From: Phycicoccus sp. M110.8
GTDB lineage: Bacteria; Actinomycetota; Actinomycetes; Actinomycetales; Dermatophilaceae
Assembly: GCF_032464895.1 (NCBI RefSeq)
Contig: NZ_JAWDIC010000001.1
Span: 1,302,001 to 1,366,000, forward strand
Direction of reading: 5' to 3'
Length of the DNA stretch: 64,000 nt
In this document: positions 18,338 through 26,984 of the stretch, piece by piece
Layout: the number at the start of each line of letters is the position of its first letter
Position numbering within the stretch: position 1 is the stretch's first letter
Position numbers and translations under genes: made by a program
Notes under the pieces: model-generated
The model's database searches: none
What the model was told of the DNA's origin: nothing
What the model saw: the letters and a program-made list of their open reading frames with translations, nothing else

Positions 18338-19522
18338 ATGCCTGCCACGCGCCTCATGCCCACCGAGGAGGGCCAGGACCTCATCGACCTCACCCGTGAG
18401 ATCTGCACCAAGGAGCTGCTCCCGCGGGTGGCCGAGGCCGAGCGCCGCGCCGCCACCGCGCCGGAGCTGCCCGTGGACGCGTTCCGGGTGCTCGGCCGCG
18501 CCGGCCTCCTCTCCCTGCCGTATGCCGAGGAGCTCGGCGGAGGGGGCCAGCCCTACGAGGTGTACCTCCAGGTCGTCGAGGAGATCGCCTCGGTGTGGAT
18601 GTCGGTGGCCGTGGGCGTCAGCGTCCACGCGCTCACCTGCTACCCGGTCGCCCAGTTCGGCACCGACGAGCAGCGCGAGCGCCTGCTGCCCGGCATGCTC
18701 TCCGGCGACCAGCTCGGCGCCTACTGCCTGTCCGAGCGGTCGGCCGGCTCCGACGCCGGCTCGATGACCACCCGGGCGACGCCCGACGACGCGGCCAGCC
18801 CCACGGCATACCGGCTCAAGGGCACCAAGGCGTGGATCAGCCACGCGGGGCACGCGGACTTCTACACGACGTTCGCGCGCACCTCCGACGACGGGGGCCG
18901 CGGGCTCTCCTGCCTCGTCGTGCCCGGCGACGCCGAGGGCCTGTCGTTCGGCACCCCCGAGAGGAAGATGGGCCTGCACTGCGACCCGGTCAGCGAGGTG
19001 CACTTCGACGGGGTCGAGGTCGACGCGGACCGGCTGGTCGGCGAGCCCGGCCAGGGCATGGCCATCGCCCTGTCCGCCCTGGACTCCGGCAGGCTCGGGA
19101 TCGCCGCCGCCGCAACGGGTCTCGCGCAGGCGGCCCTCGACCACGCGGTCGCGTACGCCAAGGAGCGCGAGCAGTTCGGCCACCCGATCGGCGACTTCCA
19201 GGGGCTGGCGTTCCTGCTCGCCGACATGGAGGCGGCGGTCACGAGCGCCCGCGCGGCCTACCTGCACGCCGCCCGGCTGCGCGACGCCGGCCGCGCGTTC
19301 TCCAAGGAGGCGGCCGTCGCCAAGCTCGTCGCCACCGACAACGCCATGCGCGTCACGACCGACGCGGTGCAGGTCCTCGGCGGCGCCGGCTACACCCAGG
19401 ACTTCCCGCTCGAGCGGTACATGCGGGAGGCCAAGGTGACCCAGATCTTCGAGGGCACCAACCAGATCCAGCGGCTCGTCATCAGCCGCCAGCTGCTCCA
19501 GAACACGCCCAAGAGAGGCTGA
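18338..19522 (+). CDS. Acyl-CoA dehydrogenase
   Basis: FAD-dependent enzyme of 394 residues catalysing the alpha,beta-dehydrogenation of an acyl-CoA, the first step of beta-oxidation or branched-chain amino acid breakdown. Motifs: YCLSERSAGSDAGSM and KGTKAWISHAGHAD (FAD and substrate contacts), FGHPIGDFQGLAF, and the C-terminal QVLGGAGYTQDFPLERYMREAKVTQIFEGTNQIQR. The catalytic base is expected at the Glu of FEGTNQI. TACCCT ends exactly six bases before ATG 18338, indicating a leaderless mRNA. A short-chain dehydrogenase follows after 6 bases, giving a two-gene unit. The acyl chain preference is not readable. Confidence 0.93.
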   Translation: MPATRLMPTEEGQDLIDLTREICTKELLPRVAEAERRAATAPELPVDAFRVLGRAGLLSLPYAEELGGGGQPYEVYLQVVEEIASVWMSVAVGVSVHALTCYPVAQFGTDEQRERLLPGMLSGDQLGAYCLSERSAGSDAGSMTTRATPDDAASPTAYRLKGTKAWISHAGHADFYTTFARTSDDGGRGLSCLVVPGDAEGLSFGTPERKMGLHCDPVSEVHFDGVEVDADRLVGEPGQGMAIALSALDSGRLGIAAAATGLAQAALDHAVAYAKEREQFGHPIGDFQGLAFLLADMEAAVTSARAAYLHAARLRDAGRAFSKEAAVAKLVATDNAMRVTTDAVQVLGGAGYTQDFPLERYMREAKVTQIFEGTNQIQRLVISRQLLQNTPKRG

Positions 19523-19528
19523 GAGCCC

Positions 19529-20293
19529 GTGCAGATCACCGAGAACACCGTCGCCCTCGTCACCGGCGGCGCCTCCGGCCTCGGCGAGGCCACCGTCCGA
19601 CGGCTGCACGCCGACGGGGCCGCCGTCGTCGTGGTCGACCTCCCGTCGTCCAACGGCGAGGCCCTGGCCGCCGAGCTCGGCGACCGCGCGCGGTTCGCCG
19701 CCGCCGATGTCCGTGACGAGGCGCAGGTGCAGGCCGCCGTCGACTCCGCGCGCGAGCTCGGCACCCTGCGCATCGTCGTCAACTGCGCCGGCGTCGGCAC
19801 CCCCGGCCGCGTCGTCGGCCGCAAGGGCCCGCTGCCGCTGCAGACCTTCGCCGACGTCGTCTCCATCAACCTCGTCGGGACCTTCAACGTCCTGCGCCTC
19901 GCCGCCGCCGCGATGCTCGAGAACGAGCCGGTCGACGGCGACCGTGGCGTCGTCGTCATGACCGCGTCGATCGCCGCCTACGACGGCCAGATCGGCCAGG
20001 CCGCGTATGCCGCGAGCAAGGGCGGCGTCGTCGGCCTCACCCTGAGCGCCGCCCGCGACCTCGCGGACAAGGCGATCCGGGTCATGACCGTCGCGCCGGG
20101 GACGTTCATGACGCCCATGCTGGCAGGGCTGCCCGAGGAGGCCACGGCCGTCCTCGAGGCGCAGGTGCCGCACCCGTCGCGGCTGGGCCAGCCGGCCGAG
20201 TACGCCAGCCTGGTGCGGCACGTCGTGGACAACCCGATGCTCAACGGCGAGGTCATCCGCCTCGACGGTGCCCTGCGCATGCCGCCCCGCTGA
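19529..20293 (+). CDS. Short-chain dehydrogenase, 3-hydroxyacyl-CoA dehydrogenase type II-like
   Basis: NAD-dependent reductase of 254 residues. Features: cofactor motif [16 protein letters not shown], active-site serine in [10 protein letters not shown] and YAASKGG (Tyr-x-x-x-Lys). The overall pattern, including [28 protein letters not shown], is that of human HSD17B10-like 3-hydroxy-2-methylbutyryl-CoA dehydrogenases. With the acyl-CoA dehydrogenase upstream, it plausibly performs the third step of a short or branched acyl-CoA oxidation. GTG 19529 lies 6 bases after the upstream stop. Confidence 0.9.
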   Translation: MQITENTVALVTGGASGLGEATVRRLHADGAAVVVVDLPSSNGEALAAELGDRARFAAADVRDEAQVQAAVDSARELGTLRIVVNCAGVGTPGRVVGRKGPLPLQTFADVVSINLVGTFNVLRLAAAAMLENEPVDGDRGVVVMTASIAAYDGQIGQAAYAASKGGVVGLTLSAARDLADKAIRVMTVAPGTFMTPMLAGLPEEATAVLEAQVPHPSRLGQPAEYASLVRHVVDNPMLNGEVIRLDGALRMPPR

Positions 20294-20318
20294 CGAAGCT
20301 CACACCTCCGGCTCCGGC

Positions 20319-20500
20319 TTTGGGTGCCCAGGCGGACGGAAATCCGACCCTTCCGGCACCCAAACCCGGGGGGACGGACGTCGGGCCCTTGCGCGGGGAG
20401 CCGGCGGGGGTGCACGATCGGCGGACCTCCTTCGGGAGGCCAGTCCCCCTCGGGGGACACGAGACCCGGCCAACTCATACTTGGCCGGGTCTCCCCTTTT
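20319..20500 (+). ncRNA. Candidate structured small RNA or 3' UTR
   Basis: This is the only sizeable gene-free stretch between the SDR gene and the convergent GNAT gene (20294-20590). It holds, in order, a 10-bp stem (TTTGGGTGCC / GGCACCCAAA, 20319-20364), a short stem CTCC-TTCG-GGAG with a UUCG tetraloop, a GTCCCC-CTCG-GGGGAC stem, and the 13-bp terminator at 20461-20493. The tetraloops and the T-run read as RNA only on the plus strand. No Rfam family was recognised by eye. It may be an independent sRNA or the processed end of the SDR transcript. Confidence 0.45.
20461..20500 (+). terminator. Strong intrinsic terminator
   Basis: GAGACCCGGCCAA and TTGGCCGGGTCTC form a perfect 13-bp stem with a 7-base loop, followed by CCCCTTTTG. 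It ends the acyl-CoA dehydrogenase/SDR transcript or the candidate small RNA. Confidence 0.88.
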
Positions 20501-20590
20501 GTAACAGGAGCACGGGGTCGGTTCCGAATCCGACACGCGTCCCGGGCGTGAACGGGTGACGAACCTCTCGTCCGCCACGCGTGGGAGCCG

Positions 20591-21148
20591 TCAGGCCTGC
20601 GTCGGCACCCAGAAGCGGAGCTTGCCGTCCCGCTCGTCCTCGAGGACGCCTCCGCACGCCTCGATGACCCGGCGGGACGCGACGTTGTCCGGGTCGCAGG
20701 TGACCAGCGCCGAGACGATGCCATGGCGCGTCCGCGCGATGGCGAGCATCGCCCGCAGCATGGCCGTCGCGTGCCCCCGGCGGCGGTGCTCGGGGGCCAC
20801 GTCGTAGCCGATGTGGCCGCCACCGGCGAGCAGCCGCTCGTTGAGCCGTTGCCGCAGCTGGATCCGCCCCAGCCACTCCTCGCCCTCGACCCACCACAGC
20901 GTGGTCGACGGCACCATGTAGGCGGGGCGCGGGGTGTCCGCGAGCGCCTGGGCCCGGAGCTCGTCGACGTATGCCGCGAAGGCGCCCGGCTCGTCCCAGC
21001 TCGCCGCCCACGTGCGCAGGTCGCGCCCGATCATCGAGTCGTCGTCGACCGACCCGCGACCCTCCGCGGTGAAGCCCGCCATCGCCCGCAGGAACGAGGC
21101 GTGGAACCGGGTGTCGGGCTCGACCAGCTCGGGCACCCGTCCATCCAA
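20591..21148 (-). CDS. GNAT family N-acetyltransferase
   Basis: Acetyltransferase of about 185 residues. The acetyl-CoA loop is VAPEHRRRGHATAMLRAMLAIA, followed by CDPDNVASRRVIEACGGVLED, the pattern of small-molecule or RimJ-like acetyltransferases. The N-terminus (MDGRVPELVEPDTRFHASF) resembles a family in which this segment covers the active site. The substrate is unknown. The start is somewhat uncertain because no strong ribosome site precedes ATG 21148. The upstream gap to gabT carries imperfect direct repeats of GACCGGCGCTGGGTCAGACC. Confidence 0.83.
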   Translation of the reverse strand: MDGRVPELVEPDTRFHASFLRAMAGFTAEGRGSVDDDSMIGRDLRTWAASWDEPGAFAAYVDELRAQALADTPRPAYMVPSTTLWWVEGEEWLGRIQLRQRLNERLLAGGGHIGYDVAPEHRRRGHATAMLRAMLAIARTRHGIVSALVTCDPDNVASRRVIEACGGVLEDERDGKLRFWVPTQA

Positions 21149-21280
21149 CCAGCCGGGCCCACCACTCGCCCGTGTCCGCCCGGACCCGTGTCCACCCGAC
21201 CCGCGCCGGGCCGGCGCTGGGTCAGGCCGACCCCGAGTCAGACCGGCGCCTCGCCGGCGCCGGGTCGGACCGGCGCTGGG

Positions 21281-22612
21281 TCAGACCGACGCGGCGAACG
21301 CCTCCTCGAGCACGTCCAGGCCCTCCGACAGCAGCTCGTCCGAGGACGACAGCGGCGGCAGGAAACGGAACACGTTGCCGAACGTGCCGCAGGTCAGGGT
21401 GACCAGGCCGCGCTCGTGGCAGGCCTTGTTGACCCGGCCCGCGAGGTCGGCGTCGGGCGTCTTCTTCTCCAGGTCGGAGACGAGCTCGATCGCGAGCATC
21501 GCGCCACGACCGCGGATGTCGCCGATGACACCGTGCTTGTTCGCGAGCGCCTCGAGCCGCGGGCGGAAGAGCGCCTCGACCTCGCGAGCCCGGCCGCACA
21601 GGTCGTCGGCCTTCATCGTCTCGATCGACGCCAGCGCCGCGGCACAGGCCACCGGGTTGCCGCCGTAGGTGCCGCCGAGGCCACCGGTGTGGATGGCGTC
21701 CATGACGTCCGCGCGCCCCGTGAGGGCGGCCAGCGGCATACCGCCGGCGATGCCCTTGGCGGTGGTGACGAGGTCGGGCACCACGCCCTCGTGCTCGGAG
21801 GCGAACCAGTCGCCGGTGCGGCAGAAGCCGGACTGGACCTCGTCGGCGATGAAGAGGATCTCGTTGTCACGGCACCAGTCGGCGACCATCTTCACGAAGC
21901 CCGGCGCCGGCACGATGAACCCGCCCTCGCCCTGGATCGGCTCGAGGATGACGGCGGCGGTGTTGGACTCGCCGACCTGGGCGTGCACCATCGACGTGAA
22001 CGTCTCGAACGCCTCCTCCGCGCACGCCTCGGGCCCGGTGGGCCAGCGGTAGGGGTAGGCCATCGGCACGCGGTAGACCTCGGAGGCGAACGGCCCGAAG
22101 CGGTGCTTGTACGGCATGCTCTTCGCGGTCAGCGCCATCGTCAGGTTGGTGCGGCCGTGGTAGGCGTGGTCGAAGGCGACGACGGCCTGGCGGCCGGTGA
22201 AGTGGCGGGCCACCTTGACGGCGTTCTCGACGGCCTCGGAGCCGGAGTTGAAGAGGGCCGAGCGCTTCTCGTGGTCGCCGGGGGTGAGCTCGGCGAGCGC
22301 CTCGGCGACGAGGACGTACTCCTCGTACGGCGTCACCATGAAGCAGGTGTGGGTGAAGTCGGCGATCTGCTTCTGCACCGCCTCCACCACCCGCGGGTTG
22401 CCGTTGCCGACGGTGGTGACGGCGATGCCCGAGCCGAAGTCGATGAGCTGGTTGCCGTCGACGTCGCGCAGGATGCCCCCGCTGGCCTGCTCGACGTAGA
22501 CCGGCAGGCCCGTGCCCACACCGGCCGACACCGCAGCCGTCTTGCGCTGCTGGAGGGCCTGGCTCTTCGGACCGGGGATCGACGTGGCGAGGACGCGCTT
22601 CTGCTCGAGCAT
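21281..22612 (-). CDS. gabT: 4-aminobutyrate aminotransferase
   Basis: Class III PLP aminotransferase of 443 residues that moves the amino group of GABA to 2-oxoglutarate, giving succinate semialdehyde. Seen are GGILRDVDGNQLIDFGSGIAVTTVGN, FNSGSEAVENAVKVAR, DHAYHGRTN, LEPIQGEGGF, ADEVQSGFCRTG (cofactor Asp) and the PLP lysine in LVTTAKGIAGGMPL. The overall pattern is that of bacterial GabT. TATGCT lies six bases before ATG 22612 without a ribosome site, so a leaderless mRNA is likely. No gabD or gabP adjoins it. Confidence 0.9.
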   Translation of the reverse strand: MLEQKRVLATSIPGPKSQALQQRKTAAVSAGVGTGLPVYVEQASGGILRDVDGNQLIDFGSGIAVTTVGNGNPRVVEAVQKQIADFTHTCFMVTPYEEYVLVAEALAELTPGDHEKRSALFNSGSEAVENAVKVARHFTGRQAVVAFDHAYHGRTNLTMALTAKSMPYKHRFGPFASEVYRVPMAYPYRWPTGPEACAEEAFETFTSMVHAQVGESNTAAVILEPIQGEGGFIVPAPGFVKMVADWCRDNEILFIADEVQSGFCRTGDWFASEHEGVVPDLVTTAKGIAGGMPLAALTGRADVMDAIHTGGLGGTYGGNPVACAAALASIETMKADDLCGRAREVEALFRPRLEALANKHGVIGDIRGRGAMLAIELVSDLEKKTPDADLAGRVNKACHERGLVTLTCGTFGNVFRFLPPLSSSDELLSEGLDVLEEAFAASV

Positions 22613-22762
22613 GGGGCGAGCATAGGCCTGCACTCCGCGGCCCTGACAGGGGTGCCGGGGGGTGCGGTGCACGGTGGCCGTGGGCGCCCGGGGTCGCCTG
22701 CCCGCAATGGTGCGGTATGCCGCGTGCATGCCCCTGCGGCACACCTCCTCTAGCGTGGGCGC

Positions 22763-23737
22763 ATGGCAGCCAAGGCGAGCTCCCCCGCCGTCGAGGTCGA
22801 GGTGGGCGACCGCGAGGTGCGGATCAGCAACCCCGACCGCGTCTACTTCCCGGCCCGCGGCGAGACCAAGCTCGACCTCGTCAACTACTACCTGTCGGTC
22901 GGCGACGGGATCGTCAACGCGCTGCGCGAGCGGCCGTGCATGCTGCACCGGTTCCCCAAGGGGGTCGGTGGGGGCGACAAGGTGCACCAGAAGCGGATCC
23001 CGCAGGGCGCGCCACCGTGGGTCGAGACCGTCCGCCTCACCTTCCCGCGCTGGAACCGGACGGCCGACGAGCTGTGCGTCACCGAGCTGGCGCAGGTCGT
23101 CTGGGCGGTGCAGATGTCGACGGTGGAGTTCCACCCGTGGAACAGCCGCCGCGCCGACGTGGAGAAGCCGGACGAGTGGCGGATCGACCTCGACCCCGGA
23201 CCGGACTGCCCCTGGGACCGGGTGCAGCGCGTCGCCCACGTGGCGCACGAGGTCCTCGACGAGCTCGGCGCGGTCGGCTGGCCGAAGACCAGTGGCGGCT
23301 CGGGAATGCACGTCTACGTCCGGATCAAGCCGGAGTGGGGGTTCAAGGACGTCCGCCGGGCGGCGCTGGCCTTCGCGCGGGAGGTCGAGCGCCGGGCCCC
23401 CGACGACGTGACGACGACGTGGTGGCGCAAGGACCGCGACCCCGCCGACCTGTTCGTCGACTACAACCAGAACGCGCGCGACCACACCATCGCCGCGGCA
23501 TACTCCGTGCGCGGCAACGCGATCGGCACGGTGTCGACCCCCATCGCCTGGGACGAGGTCGACGACGTCGAGCCCGACGACTTCACGATCGCGACCGTCC
23601 CTGCCCGCTACGCCGAGAAGGGCGACCTGCACGCCGGCATCGACGACGCCGTGTTCGAGATCGACCCGCTGCTGGAGTGGGCAGCGCGTGACGAGCGCGA
23701 GGGCGCGCAGGACCCGCCGGAGCCCGAGGACTCCTAG
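22763..23737 (+). CDS. Stand-alone LigD-type polymerase/primase (PolDom)
   Basis: Protein of 324 residues equivalent to the polymerase domain of bacterial LigD (archaeo-eukaryotic primase superfamily), used in non-homologous end joining for gap filling with a preference for ribonucleotides. Catalytic metal ligands are in RIDLDPGPD (D142, D144), and conserved elements include FHPWNSR, KTSGGSGMHVYV and LFVDYNQNARDHTIAAAYS. No ligase, nuclease or ku gene adjoins it, so it is one of the separate PolDom proteins common in actinobacteria. TAGCGT ends six bases before ATG 22763 (leaderless). Its TAG overlaps the stop of the convergent ligase gene by two bases. Confidence 0.9.
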   Translation: MAAKASSPAVEVEVGDREVRISNPDRVYFPARGETKLDLVNYYLSVGDGIVNALRERPCMLHRFPKGVGGGDKVHQKRIPQGAPPWVETVRLTFPRWNRTADELCVTELAQVVWAVQMSTVEFHPWNSRRADVEKPDEWRIDLDPGPDCPWDRVQRVAHVAHEVLDELGAVGWPKTSGGSGMHVYVRIKPEWGFKDVRRAALAFAREVERRAPDDVTTTWWRKDRDPADLFVDYNQNARDHTIAAAYSVRGNAIGTVSTPIAWDEVDDVEPDDFTIATVPARYAEKGDLHAGIDDAVFEIDPLLEWAARDEREGAQDPPEPEDS

Positions 23738-24867
23738 GAGTCCTGGGAGTCCTGGGAGTCCTGGGCCGCCGGGTCCCGGTTCGTCGCCTCCGCGGCTGCC
23801 GCCACGACCGCGCGCAGGTCGCCGTCCGCAGCCCGGGCGGCGGCGCGCTGCCGGTCGGCCCCGGTTCCCCCGGCGAGGATGCGGGCCAGACCGTCGCGGA
23901 CGACCTCGGTGTCACCGGCGCGCTCCAGCGCCGGGCCGACCTGCTCGAACAGCGCCCAGACGACGTCGGCCGCCGGTGCCAGCGAGCCGTCGGCGGGGTC
24001 GACCAGCTGGTCCCCGACGCCGTAGCGCGACGACCGCCAGGCACCGGCACGGACGACCGCGGCCGACGTGGGGTCCGGCTCGTGGTCGCGCCACTCGGTG
24101 GCCGCCGTGTCGACCAGCGCCCGCACCAGCCCGGCGACGGTCACCGAGTCGCGGACGTCGAGGCAGACGTCGGCCACGCGCACCTCGACCGTGGGGTAGT
24201 CGACCGACAGCCGGGCGTCGAAGTAGAGCATGCCGTCGTCCATCGCCGCCCCGGTGCGCTTGAGCGAGGCGACGAGCTCCTCGTACGCCGCGTGGCTGCC
24301 CAGCGGCTCGATGGGGCCGGCGCTCGGCCAGCGTGACCACAGCTGGTGGCGGAAGCTCGCGTAGCCGGTGTCGTCGCCGTCCCAGAAGGGCGAGTTGGCG
24401 GTGAGGGCGGCCACGACGGGCAGCCGGGTGCGGATGCGGTCGAGGACTGCGACCCCCTCCTCCGGTGAGTCGACGCCCACGTGCACGTGGCAGCCGCAGA
24501 CCAGCTGCACGTCCTGGACCGGGCCGTAGACCCGGGCCATCCGCCGGTAGCGCTCCTTGGGGGTGGTGATCGGCGTCGTCGGCGTGGGCGCGGTCCCGAG
24601 GGCGGCGGTCCGCGCCCCCACGGTGCGCGCCAGGGCGTCCGCGCGCTGTCGCAGGTCCGCGAGGTCGGCGAGCAGCTCGCCGAGCTCGGTCTGGGGGCGT
24701 GAGTTGGTCTCCAGCTGCTGCTCCTGCAGCTCGCCCTCGACCCGCTCGCGCAGGTCGACCGAGCGACCGGCACGCGCGTCGTCGAGTACCCGCGACGCCA
24801 CGGCGACGGCACGGCCGACCTCGGGGTCGACGAGCAGCAGCTCCTCCTCGACCCCCACCGTGCGCAC
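23734..24867 (-). CDS. Carboxylate-amine ligase, YbdK/GCS2-type
   Basis: ATP-dependent ligase of 377 residues related to glutamate-cysteine ligase type 2. It begins VRTVGVEEELLLVDPEVG, with EQQLETNSRPQTELGEL, VCGCHVHVGVDSPEEG, FWDGDDTGYASFRHQLW and DARLSVDYPTVEVRVADVC. These blocks form the ATP/Mg site in GCS2 enzymes. Actinobacteria use mycothiol rather than glutathione, so the real substrate may not be cysteine. The C-terminus is a short QDS tripeptide repeat encoded by a GAGTCCTGG tandem repeat that runs into the stop codon. Its stop is shared by two bases with the convergent polymerase gene. Confidence 0.88.
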   Translation of the reverse strand: MRTVGVEEELLLVDPEVGRAVAVASRVLDDARAGRSVDLRERVEGELQEQQLETNSRPQTELGELLADLADLRQRADALARTVGARTAALGTAPTPTTPITTPKERYRRMARVYGPVQDVQLVCGCHVHVGVDSPEEGVAVLDRIRTRLPVVAALTANSPFWDGDDTGYASFRHQLWSRWPSAGPIEPLGSHAAYEELVASLKRTGAAMDDGMLYFDARLSVDYPTVEVRVADVCLDVRDSVTVAGLVRALVDTAATEWRDHEPDPTSAAVVRAGAWRSSRYGVGDQLVDPADGSLAPAADVVWALFEQVGPALERAGDTEVVRDGLARILAGGTGADRQRAAARAADGDLRAVVAAAAEATNRDPAAQDSQDSQDS

Positions 24868-24980
24868 GCCTGCAGTCTGCCGCCGGCCGGCCGACCTCGC
24901 AGACCGCACAGACGTCGCTTGGCGCAGACGCTGCGGAAGGGGCTGTTTGTTGCCGCACCTGCGGAGGTAAGGTGCCATCC

Positions 24981-25385
24981 GTGCCGCTCATGAGGATCCG
25001 CGACGCCGCCACCTTCCTCGGCGTCAGCGACGACACCGTCCGCCGCTGGGTCGACGGAGGCGCCCTGCCGGCAGAGACGGACGAGGCCGGACGCAAGGTG
25101 GTCGACAGCTACCGGGTCGCCCTGCTCGCGCGCGAGCACGCCCGGGCCGTGGACGACCCGTCCGGGGTCGGGCGCTCGGCCCGGAACCGGTTCGTCGGCC
25201 TCGTGACGGACATCCGGCGCGACACCGTCATGGCCCAGGTCGAGCTGCAGTGCGGACCGTTCCGGGTCGTCTCGCTCATGAGCAGCGAGGCCGTGGACGA
25301 CCTCGGCCTCGAGCTGGGGTCGGTGGCCATCGCGGTCGTGAAGTCCACCACCGTCATCGTCGAGACCCCCGGAGGCGCCTCATGA
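24981..25385 (+). CDS. Molybdate-responsive regulator: excisionase/MerR-type HTH plus Mop (TOBE) domain
   Basis: Protein of 134 residues. The N-terminal half, MRIRDAATFLGVSDDTVRRWVDGG, is a helix-turn-helix of the excisionase/MerR type. The C-terminal half, RNRFVGLVTDIRRDTVMAQVELQCGPFRVVSLMSSEAVDDLGL...VVKSTTVIVE, is a Mop domain that binds molybdate or tungstate oxyanions. It therefore looks like a compact functional analogue of ModE. GTG 24981 is preceded by TAAGGT at seven bases, so the mRNA is probably leaderless. The palindrome CCGCACCTGCGG just upstream (24952-24964) could be its own operator. Its TGA overlaps the modA ATG (ATGA). Confidence 0.87.
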   Translation: MPLMRIRDAATFLGVSDDTVRRWVDGGALPAETDEAGRKVVDSYRVALLAREHARAVDDPSGVGRSARNRFVGLVTDIRRDTVMAQVELQCGPFRVVSLMSSEAVDDLGLELGSVAIAVVKSTTVIVETPGGAS

Positions 25386-26197
25386 GGACCGTCACCCGCC
25401 GATTCGTCCTGCCTGCCGTGGCCGCCCTGGTCGCGTCGACCGCCGCCTGCGGGTCGGGGGCCGGCTCGGCGCAGGGGGGAGCCGCGGCCTCGTCCACGGC
25501 GGCCTCGTCCGGCGGTCGGCTCTCGGGCACGCTCACCGTCTTCGCCGCCGCGTCCCTGAAGAAGACGTTCACCGAGATCGGCGCCCGGTTCGAGAAGGCC
25601 CACCCGGGCACCAAGGTCGCCTTCAGCTTCGCCGGGTCCTCCGACCTCGTGGCACAGATCCAGCAGGGAGCCCCGGCCGACGTGTTCGCGTCCGCCGACG
25701 AGCGGAACATGTCCAAGGCCACTGCCGACTCCCTCACCTCGGGCGCTCCGGTCGACTTCGCGACCAACACCCTCGAGATCGCGGTCCCGCCCGGCAACCC
25801 CGCCAAGGTCGCGAGCCTTCGGGACCTGGCCCGGCCCGGGCTCAAGGTCGTCGTGTGCGCACCCGCCGTCCCGTGCGGAGGGGCCGCGGCGAGGGTGGAG
25901 GCCGCGGCGAAGGTGGACCTCAGGCCGGTCAGCGAGGAGCAGTCGGTCACCGACGTCCTCGGCAAGGTCTCGGCCGGTGAGGCGGACGCCGGCCTGGTCT
26001 ACGTCACCGACGTCGAGGGCTCGGGCGGCTCGGTCCAGGGCATTCCGTTTCCCGAGGCGTCGGCCGCCGTCAACACCTACCCGATCGCCGCGCTCCGCAG
26101 CAGCCGGAACCCCGCCCTCGCCGCCGCCTTCGTCCAGGCCGTGACCGGCGACCCGGGACAGTCGGTCCTGGCCGGCGCCGGGTTCGGCAAGCCCTGA
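25382..26197 (+). CDS. modA: Molybdate ABC transporter substrate-binding lipoprotein
   Basis: Extracellular solute-binding protein of 271 residues. The signal segment [17 protein letters not shown] ends in a lipobox-like Cys, with Thr at -3 as a slight departure. A Ser/Ala-rich linker and the ModA core [26 protein letters not shown] follow, then [26 protein letters not shown] and AGLVYVTDV. These are the oxyanion-binding loops of ModA. It is the second gene of a unit with the Mop regulator, modB and modC, linked by an ATGA overlap upstream and one base of space downstream. Confidence 0.93.
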   Translation: MRTVTRRFVLPAVAALVASTAACGSGAGSAQGGAAASSTAASSGGRLSGTLTVFAAASLKKTFTEIGARFEKAHPGTKVAFSFAGSSDLVAQIQQGAPADVFASADERNMSKATADSLTSGAPVDFATNTLEIAVPPGNPAKVASLRDLARPGLKVVVCAPAVPCGGAAARVEAAAKVDLRPVSEEQSVTDVLGKVSAGEADAGLVYVTDVEGSGGSVQGIPFPEASAAVNTYPIAALRSSRNPALAAAFVQAVTGDPGQSVLAGAGFGKP

Positions 26198-26198
26198 C

Positions 26199-26984
26199 GT
26201 GCGCGCCCACCGGCTGGGGCTGCCTGCGTGGCTCCTCGTCCCCGCCGTCGTCGGCGGGGCGTTCGTCGCCCTGCCGCTGGTCGCCATGCTCACGCAGGTC
26301 CGCTGGTCGCGGTTCGGGGCCCTCGTGACCTCGGACTCCTCGCAGGCCGCCCTCTTGCTCAGCCTGCGCACCTCGGTCGCCAGCACGGTGCTGTGCATCC
26401 TGCTCGGGGTCCCGATGGCGGTCGTCCTGGCCCGGTCGCGCTTCCCGGGCCAGGCGTTCGTGCGGTCGCTGGTGCTGCTGCCCCTCGTGCTGCCACCTGT
26501 CGTCGGCGGCATCGCCCTCCTCTACACCTTCGGGCGCCGCGGGCTGCTGGGGCACACGCTCGACGTGCTCGGCTGGCAGGTCGCCTTCTCGACCACCGCC
26601 GTGGTGATGGCCCAGACGTTCGTCGCCCTGCCGTTCCTCGTGGTGAGCCTCGAGGGTGCGCTCCGCTCCTCCGGGCAGCGGTACGAGGAGGTCGCCGCGA
26701 CCCTGGGCGCCCGCCCGACGACGGTCTTCGTCCGGGTCACCCTCCCGCTCGTGCTGCCCGGCCTGGCCTCGGGGGCGGTGCTGGCGTTCGCCCGCGCGCT
26801 GGGTGAGTTCGGCGCGACCATCACCTTCGCCGGCTCCCTCCAGGGGGTGACGCGGACCCTGCCGCTCGAGATCTACCTCCAGCGCGAGACCGACCCACAG
26901 GCGGCTGTCGCGCTCTCCCTGGTCCTCGTCGCGGTGGCCACCATCGTTATCACGCTCACCCGCCGGTCCCGGAGCGCCCTGTGA
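26199..26984 (+). CDS. modB: Molybdate ABC transporter permease
   Basis: Inner-membrane channel subunit of 261 residues with about five or six helices. It carries the permease EAA loop ([28 protein letters not shown]) that docks on Mod[27 protein letters not shown] is typical of ModB. GTG 26199 follows the modA stop after one base and the stop overlaps modC by four bases, so ModA, ModB and ModC are made together. Confidence 0.93.
   Translation: MRAHRLGLPAWLLVPAVVGGAFVALPLVAMLTQVRWSRFGALVTSDSSQAALLLSLRTSVASTVLCILLGVPMAVVLARSRFPGQAFVRSLVLLPLVLPPVVGGIALLYTFGRRGLLGHTLDVLGWQVAFSTTAVVMAQTFVALPFLVVSLEGALRSSGQRYEEVAATLGARPTTVFVRVTLPLVLPGLASGAVLAFARALGEFGATITFAGSLQGVTRTLPLEIYLQRETDPQAAVALSLVLVAVATIVITLTRRSRSAL

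Noticed and set aside
20505..20545. Possible tRNA fragment: GTCGGTTCCGAATCCGAC resembles a T-arm
   Set aside because: The loop has eight bases, and no acceptor, D or anticodon arm can be paired around it.
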